From the NCBI RefSeq assembly GCF_014651955.1, contig NZ_BMXW01000024.1, forward strand, positions 1-55,460: 55,460 nucleotides of DNA, read 5' to 3'. Origin of the DNA: Shewanella fodinae (lineage in GTDB: Bacteria; Pseudomonadota; Gammaproteobacteria; Enterobacterales; Shewanellaceae). This document shows, in pieces, positions 35,338 through 44,155 of this stretch. A program made the translations under genes and the position numbers. The notes below the pieces were generated by a model. The model was not told the origin of the DNA, searched no databases, and worked only from the letters and a program-made list of their open reading frames with translations. The stretch's first letter is position 1, and the number at the start of each line of letters is the position of its first letter.

Positions 35338-36000
35338 TTAGCTCTGAGTGACTAACTGATTGATATCAGACAAATTAAAATTACCCAAACCATTTACTTG
35401 CAACAAAATATCTGCCGCAGAATTACCGACTGATACGCGCTCAACCTGCCCACTCAGCCAGGGTTGTAGGTTAGCGGTCAGGCCATTGGACTCTGCATAA
35501 ACCTTGACGGTATAGACACCTGCATCCTGATCCTCAAATTGGAAGTTGAGGGTTCCCTCGCCGCTGTATGGCAACTGCTGTTGTTCGATAAGTTCACCAT
35601 CAGCGTTATAGAGTTGCGCGGTGACCGAATCTACCGCCGCGGACAAATTCACCTGTCCTTTAATATTTCCAGGTTGTTCGAGCACCTGAGTATTGGTCTG
35701 AACGTTTACATCCGTACCTACCAATTTGGTTGCTTCCAACACTTGCAGACTATTCAGCGATGTTTGATTGGCCGCCGTGTTCTGTTTGATGCTTTGCAAC
35801 GACTCTAAACTGCTGAACTGTGCCAACTGGCTAACAAACTGGGTGCCATCTTGTGGATTCAGCGGATTCTGATGACTTATCTGTGCGACCAACAAATTGA
35901 GGAACATGTTGGATAGATCTTCGCCATTACTGGCAATCATTGGATTGCTATTGCTAGTCGCAGAGGAAGATGCGGCCCCGGTTACACTATCAACACTCAT
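35338..36000 (-). CDS. flgD: Lateral hook cap protein FlgD
   Basis: A 220-residue protein with the FlgD N-terminal motif MFLNLLVAQISHQNPLNPQD and QFVSQLAQFSSLESLQ, followed by a FlgD Ig-like/tudor region with TAQLYNADGELI and the GVYTVKVYAE stretch. It caps the hook during growth and is then replaced by FlgK. Confidence 0.96.
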   Translation of the reverse strand: MSVDSVTGAASSSATSNSNPMIASNGEDLSNMFLNLLVAQISHQNPLNPQDGTQFVSQLAQFSSLESLQSIKQNTAANQTSLNSLQVLEATKLVGTDVNVQTNTQVLEQPGNIKGQVNLSAAVDSVTAQLYNADGELIEQQQLPYSGEGTLNFQFEDQDAGVYTVKVYAESNGLTANLQPWLSGQVERVSVGNSAADILLQVNGLGNFNLSDINQLVTQS

Positions 36001-36013
36001 TTTCAGCTCCTGC

Positions 36014-36436
36014 TCACTGGCCCAGTTTTAAAATGCTTTGCTGCATACTGGTGACCTTGCCCATGACTTCCACAGAAGTCTGGTAACTACGGGACGCCGA
36101 CATCATGTCAGCCATTTCTTCCAAAGAATTCACATTGGAGTAAAAAACATAGCCATCCTGATCCGCCAGTGGATTATTCGGTTCATAACGTTGTTCAACT
36201 GGTCGGTCTGACGAAACGACCCCCAACATACGCACACTGGCAGCAACACTGCTGTTATCCTCACCATTCCCTGCCTGATAAAGTGCCGAAAACACTGGTT
36301 TCAGAGCATGATAGGCGGTATCGGCACTAGGTGCGGCAGTGTCAGCGTTCGCTAAGTTAGAGGCGATAGTATCCAGGCGCATTACCTGTGCATTCATGGC
36401 ACTGCCACTGATGTCATAGATATGGTTGAAAGACAT
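36014..36436 (-). CDS. flgC: Lateral proximal rod protein FlgC
   Basis: A 140-residue rod protein: YDISGSAMNAQVMRLDTIAS, NLANADTAAPSADTAYH near the start and MADMMSASRSYQTSVEVM near the end, the expected pair of axial motifs at FlgC length. It starts two bases after the flgB stop. Confidence 0.96.
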   Translation of the reverse strand: MSFNHIYDISGSAMNAQVMRLDTIASNLANADTAAPSADTAYHALKPVFSALYQAGNGEDNSSVAASVRMLGVVSSDRPVEQRYEPNNPLADQDGYVFYSNVNSLEEMADMMSASRSYQTSVEVMGKVTSMQQSILKLGQ

Positions 36437-36438
36437 GA

Positions 36439-36807
36439 CTATTTTCCTTTAATGGCACTGTACAGCCCGTTAATCTTCATATTGAGAAACGTCAGGCTGG
36501 TCTGAAAATCCATGGTGTTTTTGGCAAAATTGGCCTGCTCAACGTTTAACTCAACACTGTTGCCATCCGCTGATGGCTGATAGGGAATGCGATACATGAG
36601 CGGATGTTCGTTCATATTCAGTCGCGCATCTGAGGTCATTTGTACCTGCTGTTGCACATCCTGCATCACACTGTTGTAATCAATATCCCTGGCTTTGAAG
36701 CCCGGGGTATCTACATTGGCGAGATTGCCTGCAATAATTTCGGCTCGCTCTAAACGCAGTTGCATTGAGTAGGGATGTACACCGAATGCGTTATCAAATG
36801 GTCCCAC
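36439..36807 (-). CDS. flgB: Lateral proximal rod protein FlgB
   Basis: A 122-residue rod protein with FGVHPYSMQLRLERAEIIAG and NLANVDTPGFKARDID, and C-terminal NTMDFQTSLTFLNMKI. The start is a GTG at 36807: AGGG lies nine bases upstream and homologues align there; the next ATG would remove 14 conserved-position residues. First gene of the flgBCDEFGHIJKL-lafW operon, with a sigma-54-like element 42 bases upstream. Confidence 0.95.
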   Translation of the reverse strand: MGPFDNAFGVHPYSMQLRLERAEIIAGNLANVDTPGFKARDIDYNSVMQDVQQQVQMTSDARLNMNEHPLMYRIPYQPSADGNSVELNVEQANFAKNTMDFQTSLTFLNMKINGLYSAIKGK

Positions 36808-36848
36808 TGTGTTGAACCCTGTTCAGGTATGAATCTTGCCTTCTATAA

Positions 36849-36864
36849 AACAAGCTTTATGCCA
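36849..36864 (-). promoter_or_regulatory. Putative sigma-54 promoter of the flgB operon
   Basis: Minus strand TGGCAT-N5-TTGTT matches the -24/-12 consensus at eight of eleven positions, including GG at -24, and lies 42 bases before flgB. Its C-to-T change at the -12 GC is shared with the element before fliT. LafK, encoded in this cluster, would be the activator. Confidence 0.6.
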
Positions 36865-36889
36865 TAAATTAAAACCTTTAAATATCAAC

Positions 36890-37648
36890 ATGATAAAATT
36901 TAAATTTGGAAGAAATCAGTATCATAAGGAAACATTTTTTCCGCTACGGAAGCGATACTGGCTACTGTTTCCGCTACTGCTAGTGCCACCTGCGCAGGCG
37001 ACTTCAGCGCTTGCTGCCGCATTACAACAACATGTAGAAAAAGAGCTTACACAATATGGCCAGCGGCTAGGGATCCGCAGTCAGAAGCAACAGATTGAGC
37101 TGCATTTTTCCGGTGGTGCAGAACAACAATCCTGCAGTCAATGGCGTTTTGAGCGACCACAAGCAACCGAACCGCCGCTGGGGCGTTTGAGTTATCGCAT
37201 AGAATGTCTGGCCCCGGTCACTTGGACCGGAAGAGCTACAGCAGAAGTGAAATATTGGGCTAAGGTGGTGGTGGCCGCCGCCCCGGTGGCAAAGGATACG
37301 CAGCTAAGTCAATCGGTATTGAAGCTACAGCTACAGGAGCTGGGAAGCTTAAGCAGAACACCGCTGTTTCACCTCAACGATGCTATCGGCCAAGTCACCA
37401 AACGCCGACTCAACCGCGGCGCAGTGGTATCACCATTCTTACTGGAAAATCCGTATGTTATCAGTCGTGGCGATCTGGTGACCATGCGCATCACAATTAA
37501 CGGCTTTGCCGCTGTCACCAAAGGCACAGCGCTAGAGGATGCCCGCAAAGGTGAGCGCCTAAAAGTACAGAACAACAGCTCCGGTAAAGTGCTACAAGGG
37601 GTAGCAGAGGGCAGTGGTTTAGTGGAAATCGACTTCACAGCAAAATAA
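36890..37648 (+). CDS. flgA: Lateral P-ring assembly chaperone FlgA
   Basis: A 252-residue periplasmic protein: a hydrophobic export segment (YWLLFPLLLVPPAQA, ending about residue 37), then an N-terminal beta-clip-like part and the C-terminal SAF/FlgA domain (RRLNRGAVVSPFLLENP, ISRGDLVTMRITINGF, RVKVQN-like RLKVQNNSSGK). It assists FlgI ring assembly. The only ATG giving an N-terminal signal is 36890, with a poor ribosome site; a TTG at 36836 is less likely. It is divergent from flgB and starts the flgAMN arm. Confidence 0.9.
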   Translation: MIKFKFGRNQYHKETFFPLRKRYWLLFPLLLVPPAQATSALAAALQQHVEKELTQYGQRLGIRSQKQQIELHFSGGAEQQSCSQWRFERPQATEPPLGRLSYRIECLAPVTWTGRATAEVKYWAKVVVAAAPVAKDTQLSQSVLKLQLQELGSLSRTPLFHLNDAIGQVTKRRLNRGAVVSPFLLENPYVISRGDLVTMRITINGFAAVTKGTALEDARKGERLKVQNNSSGKVLQGVAEGSGLVEIDFTAK

Positions 37649-37649
37649 T

Positions 37650-37677
37650 TTAAGTTTGTGATAAATATGGTCGCCTG
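37650..37677 (+). promoter_or_regulatory. Putative sigma-28 promoter of flgM-flgN (variant boxes)
   Basis: TTAAGTTT-N12-GTCGCCTG, beginning two bases after the flgA stop and ending 30 bases before flgM. The first box matches the sigma-28 -35 at seven of eight positions; the second shares GTCGC with the lafA element rather than GCCGATAA. A FliA-driven flgM promoter in addition to read-through from flgA is common. Confidence 0.45.
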
Positions 37678-37707
37678 TTACTCATAGACCCCCAGGAGAT
37701 TAACCTT

Positions 37708-37998
37708 ATGAAGATAAGCAATCAGGGCATTATCCCGCTGGACAACCTGAAAGCAGATACCCCTAACACAGGTAAAGGATCACAGCCGGGTAGTGGTGAG
37801 GTGTCCAGAAACAATGCTAATACTGCGCAGTTAAGCGCCCTGAGTCGTTCTGCGAGCGATGTTTATGCTGGCTTGTCAGAACGGGATGAAGTGGATATGG
37901 ACAAAGTAATGGCGATGCGCAATGCCATTGAAAATGGTGAACTGCCACTGGATGAAGAGGCTTTAGTCAACGCCATCATGGATATGCATCGGCTATGA
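37708..37998 (+). CDS. flgM: Lateral anti-sigma-28 factor FlgM
   Basis: A 96-residue small protein with a disordered, Asn/Ser-rich N-terminal half and a conserved sigma-binding C-terminal half (VDMDKVMAMRNAIENGELPL, then EEALVNAIMDMH). FlgM holds FliA until it is exported through the finished hook. AGGAG nine bases before the ATG supports the start. It overlaps flgN by four bases. Confidence 0.95.
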   Translation: MKISNQGIIPLDNLKADTPNTGKGSQPGSGEVSRNNANTAQLSALSRSASDVYAGLSERDEVDMDKVMAMRNAIENGELPLDEEALVNAIMDMHRL

Positions 37999-38426
37999 CC
38001 ATCAACAATCTCAAAGCGTTTTTTGACAGCATGGGACAAGATGTGGCACAGCTGAATCGGCTTATCGGCCATATGGATAACCAATATGAATTACTTAGCA
38101 GCCGGCGTGCCGAAGAACTGAACTGGCTCAACCAGCAGATCATTACACTTATTCAGGATTTGCGTCAGTCAAATCTCGAACGTGAGCAGTTTCTACAGCA
38201 GTTAGGTTTGCCAGCAAATCGAGCGGGGTTAACGTTACTTCAGGAAAAGTTACCTTCCCCCACTCGCGAAAAAGTGGGGGAGTTAATACAAGAATTAAAT
38301 CTGAAAACTCAAACCTGCCACATGATGAATGAGCGTGCAGGCAAACTGCTGGCCACCCAACGCCGCTTTATGACCCGCTTCTTTGGTCTGCAGGATCAAC
38401 AGGCATATCCCGATTTTCGCGTCTGA
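37995..38426 (+). CDS. flgN: Lateral export chaperone FlgN
   Basis: A 143-residue helical protein; LLSSRRAEELNWLNQQI and the following coiled coil fit the FlgN family, chaperone of FlgK and FlgL. It starts within the flgM stop (ATGA), confirming flgM-flgN co-translation. The call relies on helical character plus synteny, since FlgN proteins diverge strongly. Confidence 0.9.
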   Translation: MTINNLKAFFDSMGQDVAQLNRLIGHMDNQYELLSSRRAEELNWLNQQIITLIQDLRQSNLEREQFLQQLGLPANRAGLTLLQEKLPSPTREKVGELIQELNLKTQTCHMMNERAGKLLATQRRFMTRFFGLQDQQAYPDFRV

Positions 38427-38532
38427 CGGTTGTGCCGTCAGCACCGCACAAACATTTATCTCCAGCTATTCCCCCGCTATTGTAACAGCGCTATGCTGCG
38501 GCCAAAGACATTCAAGCCAAAGGAATACAGGT

Positions 38533-40413
38533 TTGCATAAGTTACAGTTTCCGCCGGAACCGTTCGGAACAGTGCTCGGACACGCGCCCGGAGGCGTTGC
38601 CATATACTCCAGTGACTACCACAGCGCCGATCCGGTGCAGTTTCGTGATCATAGCGCCTACCGTAGTTATATCGGTAACGAATACATGGGACACAAATGG
38701 CAATGTGTGGAATTTGCTAGGCGTTGGTTGTACCTCAACCGTGGGCTGGTATTTACCGATGTGCCTATGGCCTACGATATTTATGCCTTAAGACACCTGC
38801 GCCGGGTCGAAGATGACGGACTGCTACCACTGCAGGCTTTTGCTAACGGCAGCCAGAAAATGCCAGAAGCTGGTGCGCTATTGATCTGGGCGGCTGGTGG
38901 AGAATTCGATGTTACCGGCCATGTTGCGGTGATTACTGAAGTGCTACCGGACCGCGTACGGGTTGCCGAGCAGAATCTGGAGCATTGCAAATTACCCCCC
39001 GGACAGCAATGGTGTCGCGAGTTACAGCTCGAACGCACAGATAATAATGGCTATCGCATCGTCGAAGGTTTTTGTGACACCCGTATTCTTGGCTGGATGA
39101 TCCAGACCGATGACACGACTTATGCCGAACCTGCACATCGGACCGACCCCAAGCTGTTCGACTTAAACAGCCGCAAAGTCGCTGATAGAGGACAATTCAA
39201 TACCCCTTGGCTGGATCAACAAGACCCCCTGCAACTGGCGTTTGTGCATGCCATGGGGGGACATTTCCTCACCGACAAAGCCACAGAGCAATTTCGCTAT
39301 TTCCGCATGTCGGAAACCGCGGAACGAGAGCTTATCCGCGCTACCAACGAGCTACACTTGATGTATCTGCATGCCACGGAGCAGGTACTGCGCGATGACG
39401 AACTACTGACAAACTTCAACATTCCTAAAGTGTTGTGGCCACGCTTAAAGCGCTCTTGGCAAACTCGGCGCCACCAGATGATCAATGGTCGGTTTGACTT
39501 CTGCCTGTCCCACAAAGGGCTTAAGGTCTACGAATACAATGCGGACTCCGCCTCCTGCCATACAGAGGCGGGGCTGATCCAAGGATTATGGGCCAAACAG
39601 GCTGGCGCTGTGGACGGCGAAGATGCCGCCGAAGGACTGCTATCAACCTTAGTTGAAGCCTGGCGCCACAGCGATGCCAGCGGCATGGTGCACATTCTTC
39701 AGGATGACGATAAAGAAGAAAACTATCACGCACTGTTTATGCAGCGGGCGATGACTAAAGCCGGGATCAGCAGCAAGATTGTACGGGGATTGCAGCGACT
39801 GCATTGGAATGATGCCGGAGAAGTGGTCGACGAAGCCGGTGAAACCATCAACTGCGTCTGGAAAACTTGGGCTTGGGAAACGGCACTGGAGCAAATTCGC
39901 GCCGAATGTGAAGACGATGACCGCGCGCCGCCGATCCAGACCGGAGCGCCCAACACCCCGGTACGACTGGTCGATGTGTTGTTGCGCCCCACAGTACAGG
40001 TTTTTGAACCATTGTGGACATTGATCCCCAGTAATAAGGCGATTCTGCCAGTGCTATGGAGTTTGTTCCCGCAACATCGTTATCTGCTGGACTGCGCCTT
40101 TGAACTAACAGACGAGCTTAAGCAGCATGGTTATGTGATTAAACCGATTGCCGGGCGCTGTGGCGACAACATCAGTCTGGTGGACAAACATGAGCAACAG
40201 CTGGGACAGACTGAAGGCCGCTTTGCCCACCAGCAACAGGTTTATCAGGAGTTATGGCGGCTGCCGAAAATTGACGGCTACCGAGTGCAAGTTTGCACCT
40301 TTGCGGTAGCGGGGAGTTACGGTGGCAGTTGTGTGCGGGTCGATGATTCGCTGATCATCACCACCGACAGCGACCTGTTGCCGCTGCGGGTAGTGCCTGA
40401 TGATCAGTTATAA
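38533..40413 (+). CDS. gsp: Bifunctional glutathionylspermidine synthetase/amidase
   Basis: A 626-residue cytoplasmic enzyme closely resembling E. coli Gsp (619). The N-terminal CHAP-type amidase carries the nucleophile Cys58 in GHKWQCVEF and His130 in TGHVAVIT. The C-terminal ATP-grasp synthetase (about 200-626) carries YEYNADSASCHTEAG and KPIAGRCGDN. It joins spermidine to glutathione and hydrolyses the product, a redox-linked polyamine store. The start is TTG at 38533 with AAAGGA eight bases upstream; this aligns with homologues, while an ATG at 38383 would add 50 unrelated residues and overlap flgN. No signal peptide is present. Its position beside flgN is probably incidental. Confidence 0.93.
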   Translation: MHKLQFPPEPFGTVLGHAPGGVAIYSSDYHSADPVQFRDHSAYRSYIGNEYMGHKWQCVEFARRWLYLNRGLVFTDVPMAYDIYALRHLRRVEDDGLLPLQAFANGSQKMPEAGALLIWAAGGEFDVTGHVAVITEVLPDRVRVAEQNLEHCKLPPGQQWCRELQLERTDNNGYRIVEGFCDTRILGWMIQTDDTTYAEPAHRTDPKLFDLNSRKVADRGQFNTPWLDQQDPLQLAFVHAMGGHFLTDKATEQFRYFRMSETAERELIRATNELHLMYLHATEQVLRDDELLTNFNIPKVLWPRLKRSWQTRRHQMINGRFDFCLSHKGLKVYEYNADSASCHTEAGLIQGLWAKQAGAVDGEDAAEGLLSTLVEAWRHSDASGMVHILQDDDKEENYHALFMQRAMTKAGISSKIVRGLQRLHWNDAGEVVDEAGETINCVWKTWAWETALEQIRAECEDDDRAPPIQTGAPNTPVRLVDVLLRPTVQVFEPLWTLIPSNKAILPVLWSLFPQHRYLLDCAFELTDELKQHGYVIKPIAGRCGDNISLVDKHEQQLGQTEGRFAHQQQVYQELWRLPKIDGYRVQVCTFAVAGSYGGSCVRVDDSLIITTDSDLLPLRVVPDDQL

Positions 40414-40448
40414 CAAGAACATTTAAGTCGCTAAATGCTCGCTGACCG

Positions 40449-40958
40449 TCAGTGTTTTTTCTCGCGGTCGGCGATAGCATCTGTGACGGCAAATAACACG
40501 CCGGAAACCACAAATGTCAGATGAATGCCGACCTTCCAGCCCAATACATCGCTGCTGAGTTCGCCAGCAGCCACAAAGGCCTTGAGCAATTCAACCGCCG
40601 AAATAGCTACAATGGCACCAATCAGTTTCAATTTGAGATCAGCAAAACCAACTTTGCCCATCCATGCCGGACGATCTTCGTGATCATCGACCGACATTTT
40701 TGACACGAAGTTCTCGTAACCGCTGAAGGCAATAATCAATAACAGGCTCGCCAACAAGGCACTATCCACCAAGGTCAGAATACTAACGATTGACTCTTCC
40801 GGCGTGCCACTGAGGATCCCCGCTAGCAGATGAAACAGCTCTTTAACAAACTTCACCAGCAACGCTAGTACCGCCAGCATCAACCCGAAAAAGAACGGCG
40901 CCAGTAACCAGCGCGAACGGAACAACAGCTGCTCGAGAGCAATTTCGAGTTTAGACAT
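40449..40958 (-). CDS. yqhA: YqhA-family (UPF0114) inner-membrane protein
   Basis: A 169-residue protein with four predicted membrane helices and the family start LEQLLFRSRWLLAPFF-like segment. Other hallmarks are SALLASLLLIIAFSGYENFVS and DLKLKLIGAIVAIS. E. coli YqhA is 164 residues. Function is unknown. ATG at 40958 is chosen for AGGTG eight bases upstream; the longer frame to 41078 has a non-conserved basic extension. It converges with gsp and has no clear partner. Confidence 0.88.
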   Translation of the reverse strand: MSKLEIALEQLLFRSRWLLAPFFFGLMLAVLALLVKFVKELFHLLAGILSGTPEESIVSILTLVDSALLASLLLIIAFSGYENFVSKMSVDDHEDRPAWMGKVGFADLKLKLIGAIVAISAVELLKAFVAAGELSSDVLGWKVGIHLTFVVSGVLFAVTDAIADREKKH

Positions 40959-41091
40959 AATTATCACACCTTTGACATAAAGAGATTCAAGGAAACACCG
41001 AGGCAATATTACTGATTTGTTTACTTTCAGCAAGCTACCTGGTGCTCTCTGCGACCGCTTTAAGCGCAGTGTGGTCAAGTGATACCGACAT

Positions 41092-42720
41092 CTAATATTT
41101 GAAGTGCGATATCAACTCATTTAACTTTTCTGCCAGCCTAGCAAGTTCAGCACTTGAGGCACTTGTTTGTTGTGAACCGGCCGCCGTCTGCACCGACAGA
41201 TCCCGGATAGACACCAGACTACTATCTACGGTCCGGGCAACCGTGGCCTGCTCTTCTGCTGCTGCCGCAATCGTCAAGTTCTGCTGACTGATATCGTTGA
41301 TCAGCGAAGCAATCTCTGTCAGCGCCTGCCCAGCTTCGTTGGCAACCGTCAGTGTTTCCACCGCACGAAGGTTACTCTGTGACATATTATTTACGGCATT
41401 GGCGGTTTCGGTTTCAACGGACTTAATCATGGTCTCAATTTCGGAGGTAGACTCCTGTGTCCGATAGGCCAGCGCCCGCACTTCATCGGCTACCACCGCA
41501 AAACCCCGCCCCTGTTCTCCGGCTCGTGCCGCCTCAATAGCCGCATTCAGCGCCAGTAAATTGGTTTGTTCTGCCACACCGCGAATAACATCCATCACCG
41601 AACCAATATCCTTCACCCGCTGCGCCAACTGGCTGATCCCGGTGGAAGATTGTTTGATGCCCTCAACTAAAGCCTCTATTGTCTGAATGGTCAGGTTGAC
41701 TTTGTGCTGCCCTTGGGCGGTTTTTTCATTGACGAGATTGGAATTGTCAGAGGTTGTGGCAGCGCTTCTGGCAACATCATCAATGGCAACGGTTAGTTCA
41801 TTTACCGCCGATGCCGCCTGCTGCAACTGGTCACTCTGTTCGGTAGTGATTTGTGTCGACTGGCCTGTCACCACACTTAGTTCTTCAGAAGTCGTGGCCA
41901 ATTGGCTGGAAGAATCGCCTATGGTGTGCATGGCATCGCGCAACTTATGCTGCATTTGTTTGAGTGCGGCAATCATGTCCGCGGCTTCATCATGACCATC
42001 GTCGCTAAATTCCAGCGTTAGATTTCCCGAAGAGATGGTCCGCGCAACGTCAACCGCTTCGCGCAAAGGCGTGATCAGGCTGCGGCTGAACAACCACGCC
42101 AGTACCAATACAATCGCCAGTGCCACCCCAGCCCCGACGACTAAAGCGGTTCGAGCTTTAGCGAACACATTGAGTGCCTGTGATGAAGCGGCGGACGCCT
42201 GCGCTATCTGATGCGCTGACAGCTCATTCAATGCCGTAACCAGACGCGCTGAAATCGGCTGAACATCTTGGCTGCGCAACTGAATCGCATCGTCTACGCT
42301 CCCCTGTTGTATCAGCGTAACTATCTGATGTACAGCAGCAATATAGTTCTCTCTTAACTCAATAACTGATGTAAATAGTCGCTTGGCGTCGTCGGTCACC
42401 ATAAAGTGTTGCAACTGCTGTTCCGCAGCACGTAGTTTTTCAGACCACTGGCTTATATCGGCCGATATTCTCGCGATACTGTCGTTATCATTGCGATTAA
42501 AAATATCGCTGGCACTTATCCGTAAGCTGAGAAAATCCCGCTGCATCTCGCCCGTCTTGGCCACTGCAGGTAACCATTGCTGGCTGATGACATCAATATC
42601 GTCTTTCAAGATGCTCAGTTGCATTACCGCAAACAACCCCAGCAGCAATGTCACGGCACCCAGCAAACCAAAAGAGAAAAATGAACGTTTAGCAATCCCG
42701 ACCGCGCGAATCATCGACAT
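41092..42720 (-). CDS. Methyl-accepting chemotaxis protein (4HB-type sensor, HAMP, MA domain)
   Basis: A 542-residue chemoreceptor: membrane helix (about 12-34), periplasmic four-helix-bundle-like sensor (about 35-190), second helix (about 190-212), HAMP (about 213-265) and cytoplasmic signalling domain with the conserved hairpin tip [20 protein letters not shown]. The ligand is not deducible. GGAG seven bases before the ATG supports the start. It begins 17 bases after the EAL gene, so receptor and phosphodiesterase share a transcript. Confidence 0.9.
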   Translation of the reverse strand: MSMIRAVGIAKRSFFSFGLLGAVTLLLGLFAVMQLSILKDDIDVISQQWLPAVAKTGEMQRDFLSLRISASDIFNRNDNDSIARISADISQWSEKLRAAEQQLQHFMVTDDAKRLFTSVIELRENYIAAVHQIVTLIQQGSVDDAIQLRSQDVQPISARLVTALNELSAHQIAQASAASSQALNVFAKARTALVVGAGVALAIVLVLAWLFSRSLITPLREAVDVARTISSGNLTLEFSDDGHDEAADMIAALKQMQHKLRDAMHTIGDSSSQLATTSEELSVVTGQSTQITTEQSDQLQQAASAVNELTVAIDDVARSAATTSDNSNLVNEKTAQGQHKVNLTIQTIEALVEGIKQSSTGISQLAQRVKDIGSVMDVIRGVAEQTNLLALNAAIEAARAGEQGRGFAVVADEVRALAYRTQESTSEIETMIKSVETETANAVNNMSQSNLRAVETLTVANEAGQALTEIASLINDISQQNLTIAAAAEEQATVARTVDSSLVSIRDLSVQTAAGSQQTSASSAELARLAEKLNELISHFKY

Positions 42721-42737
42721 CTCACAACTCCGTATTC

Positions 42738-43949
42738 TTAATGGGAAAGGACCCAGAGCTCGAACTGGGAAACATTCAGCGGGGCGGAAAACAGATAGCC
42801 CTGCGCAACATGAAAGCCCAACGCCTTCAAGATCTGATATTGTTTTTCTGATTCAACCCCTTCTGCGACCACTTGTAGCTTCATGCTCTTGCCAATCTGC
42901 AGTGCCGCCTCACTAATTGACCGAGCAATGCCACTGGTCTCAATATGCTCTATCAGGCTCCGATCTAGCTTCAACTGGCTCACAGGCAGTGTCTGCAAGC
43001 GGCTCAGATTGGAGTAACCGATGCCGAAATCATCGACAGACAGTTGAATGCCGTTAGCGTGCAATTTATTAATAACGTCCTGCACAATCGGTTCGTGCTC
43101 GACAAATCCACTTTCAGTGATCTCAATGATCACGTCATCGGTGGTCAACTGACTTTCCTGCAACACTTGGGAGATCAATTCAGGTAACGCCGGATAGCGT
43201 AAATTCACTGATGACAAGTTGACAGAAATAGCCGGGATAGATAATCCCTTAGAACGCCACTGCAACAGTTGCTGACAGGATGCTCTTAGCACCCAGAGAT
43301 CAAGGTCAGTGATGATTCCCACCGATTCTGCCAGCGTGATGAATTTGTCCGGCGGGATCATGCCATATTCGCAGTGAAACCAGCGGCAGAGAGCCTCTAC
43401 ACCACAGACACTGCCCGCATCAATGTCAATTTGCGGCTGAAAGTAAAGCTGTAACTGTTGTTGTGCAATGGCCTCGCGTAAGTCGTCAGCCAGTGACAGA
43501 TGGCTGGTTACAGCTCCTGTTTGTTCCTGAGAGTTGGCATTAGCGGGTCTAAACGAGAGTAACTTACAATACTGCGGTGACACGGTGCTTCTGGGAAGTG
43601 CTAACGGATAACTGTATTTGACGATGAGCAAGTAGAGCGTCTGTTGCTCGCATTGCAGTTTGGAGACCGACATAACAACTTTGCGATATTCGCCATTGCC
43701 CTGTCGCAGTTTCACATCAACAATCTTGCCGACCACCTGACTTAACGGTAGAGATATGCGGCTTTCAGACTCGTCCAGCAATTGGAAAATGGATTCACCG
43801 AGCAACTGTTCAGACTGATAACGCCAGCGCTTCAACGCTGGTTTATTAACTAAAAGAATATTACCGACAGCATTCACCACCACTATGCTATCAGTAAGTT
43901 GTTCCAGCAATTCGTATTCCCGCCGGAGAGTACTACTATTACCCAGCAC
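42738..43949 (-). CDS. PAS-EAL c-di-GMP phosphodiesterase
   Basis: A 403-residue cytoplasmic protein: N-terminal PAS-like domain (about 10-115, with [18 protein letters not shown]), linker, then a full EAL domain (about 150-400). The signature Glu is in EAL (185-187). Metal and catalytic residues are visible: ITES near 277-280, DDFGIGYSN 306-314 (loop 6), QLKLDRS, and AEGVE 362-366. It should hydrolyse c-di-GMP to pGpG. No GGDEF domain is fused. The start is GTG at 43949 with AAGGAAG five bases upstream. It is the first gene of an operon with the downstream chemoreceptor and lies divergent to an XRE regulator. Confidence 0.88.
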   Translation of the reverse strand: MLGNSSTLRREYELLEQLTDSIVVVNAVGNILLVNKPALKRWRYQSEQLLGESIFQLLDESESRISLPLSQVVGKIVDVKLRQGNGEYRKVVMSVSKLQCEQQTLYLLIVKYSYPLALPRSTVSPQYCKLLSFRPANANSQEQTGAVTSHLSLADDLREAIAQQQLQLYFQPQIDIDAGSVCGVEALCRWFHCEYGMIPPDKFITLAESVGIITDLDLWVLRASCQQLLQWRSKGLSIPAISVNLSSVNLRYPALPELISQVLQESQLTTDDVIIEITESGFVEHEPIVQDVINKLHANGIQLSVDDFGIGYSNLSRLQTLPVSQLKLDRSLIEHIETSGIARSISEAALQIGKSMKLQVVAEGVESEKQYQILKALGFHVAQGYLFSAPLNVSQFELWVLSH

Positions 43950-44075
43950 ATTGACTTCCTTTTCCTGATGTTAATCAAGGCACCTGACAACCAGCCCCAG
44001 GCTGCAGCGGATATCGTCTGTTATCAGCGCTGTGGTCTACATTTATCATTGTGTCATCAAATCAATTCCAGAATA

Positions 44076-44134
44076 TTGCCTATAAGGAACATTGTGTCAA
44101 GCAATTTGCCTATACGGTTTTGCCTATTTGGCAA
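44076..44134. promoter_or_regulatory. Three-copy operator array before the XRE regulator
   Basis: TTGCCTAT followed by N2GG occurs three times: 44076-44087, 44106-44117 and 44120-44131. The third is part of a symmetric TTGCC-N5-GGCAA (44120-44134). They end 22 bases before the regulator's start, so they probably mediate autoregulation, and could also act on the divergent EAL gene. Confidence 0.6.
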
Positions 44135-44155
44135 TACGCCATGGATAATCGAATC

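Noticed and set aside
38383..38532. Upstream in-frame extension of the glutathionylspermidine enzyme
   Set aside because: It would overlap flgN and add 50 unrelated residues; the TTG at 38533 with AAAGGA fits the homologous N-terminus.
44051..44155. Longer GTG start for the XRE regulator
   Set aside because: The added residues run through the operator repeats and have no helix-turn-helix similarity.
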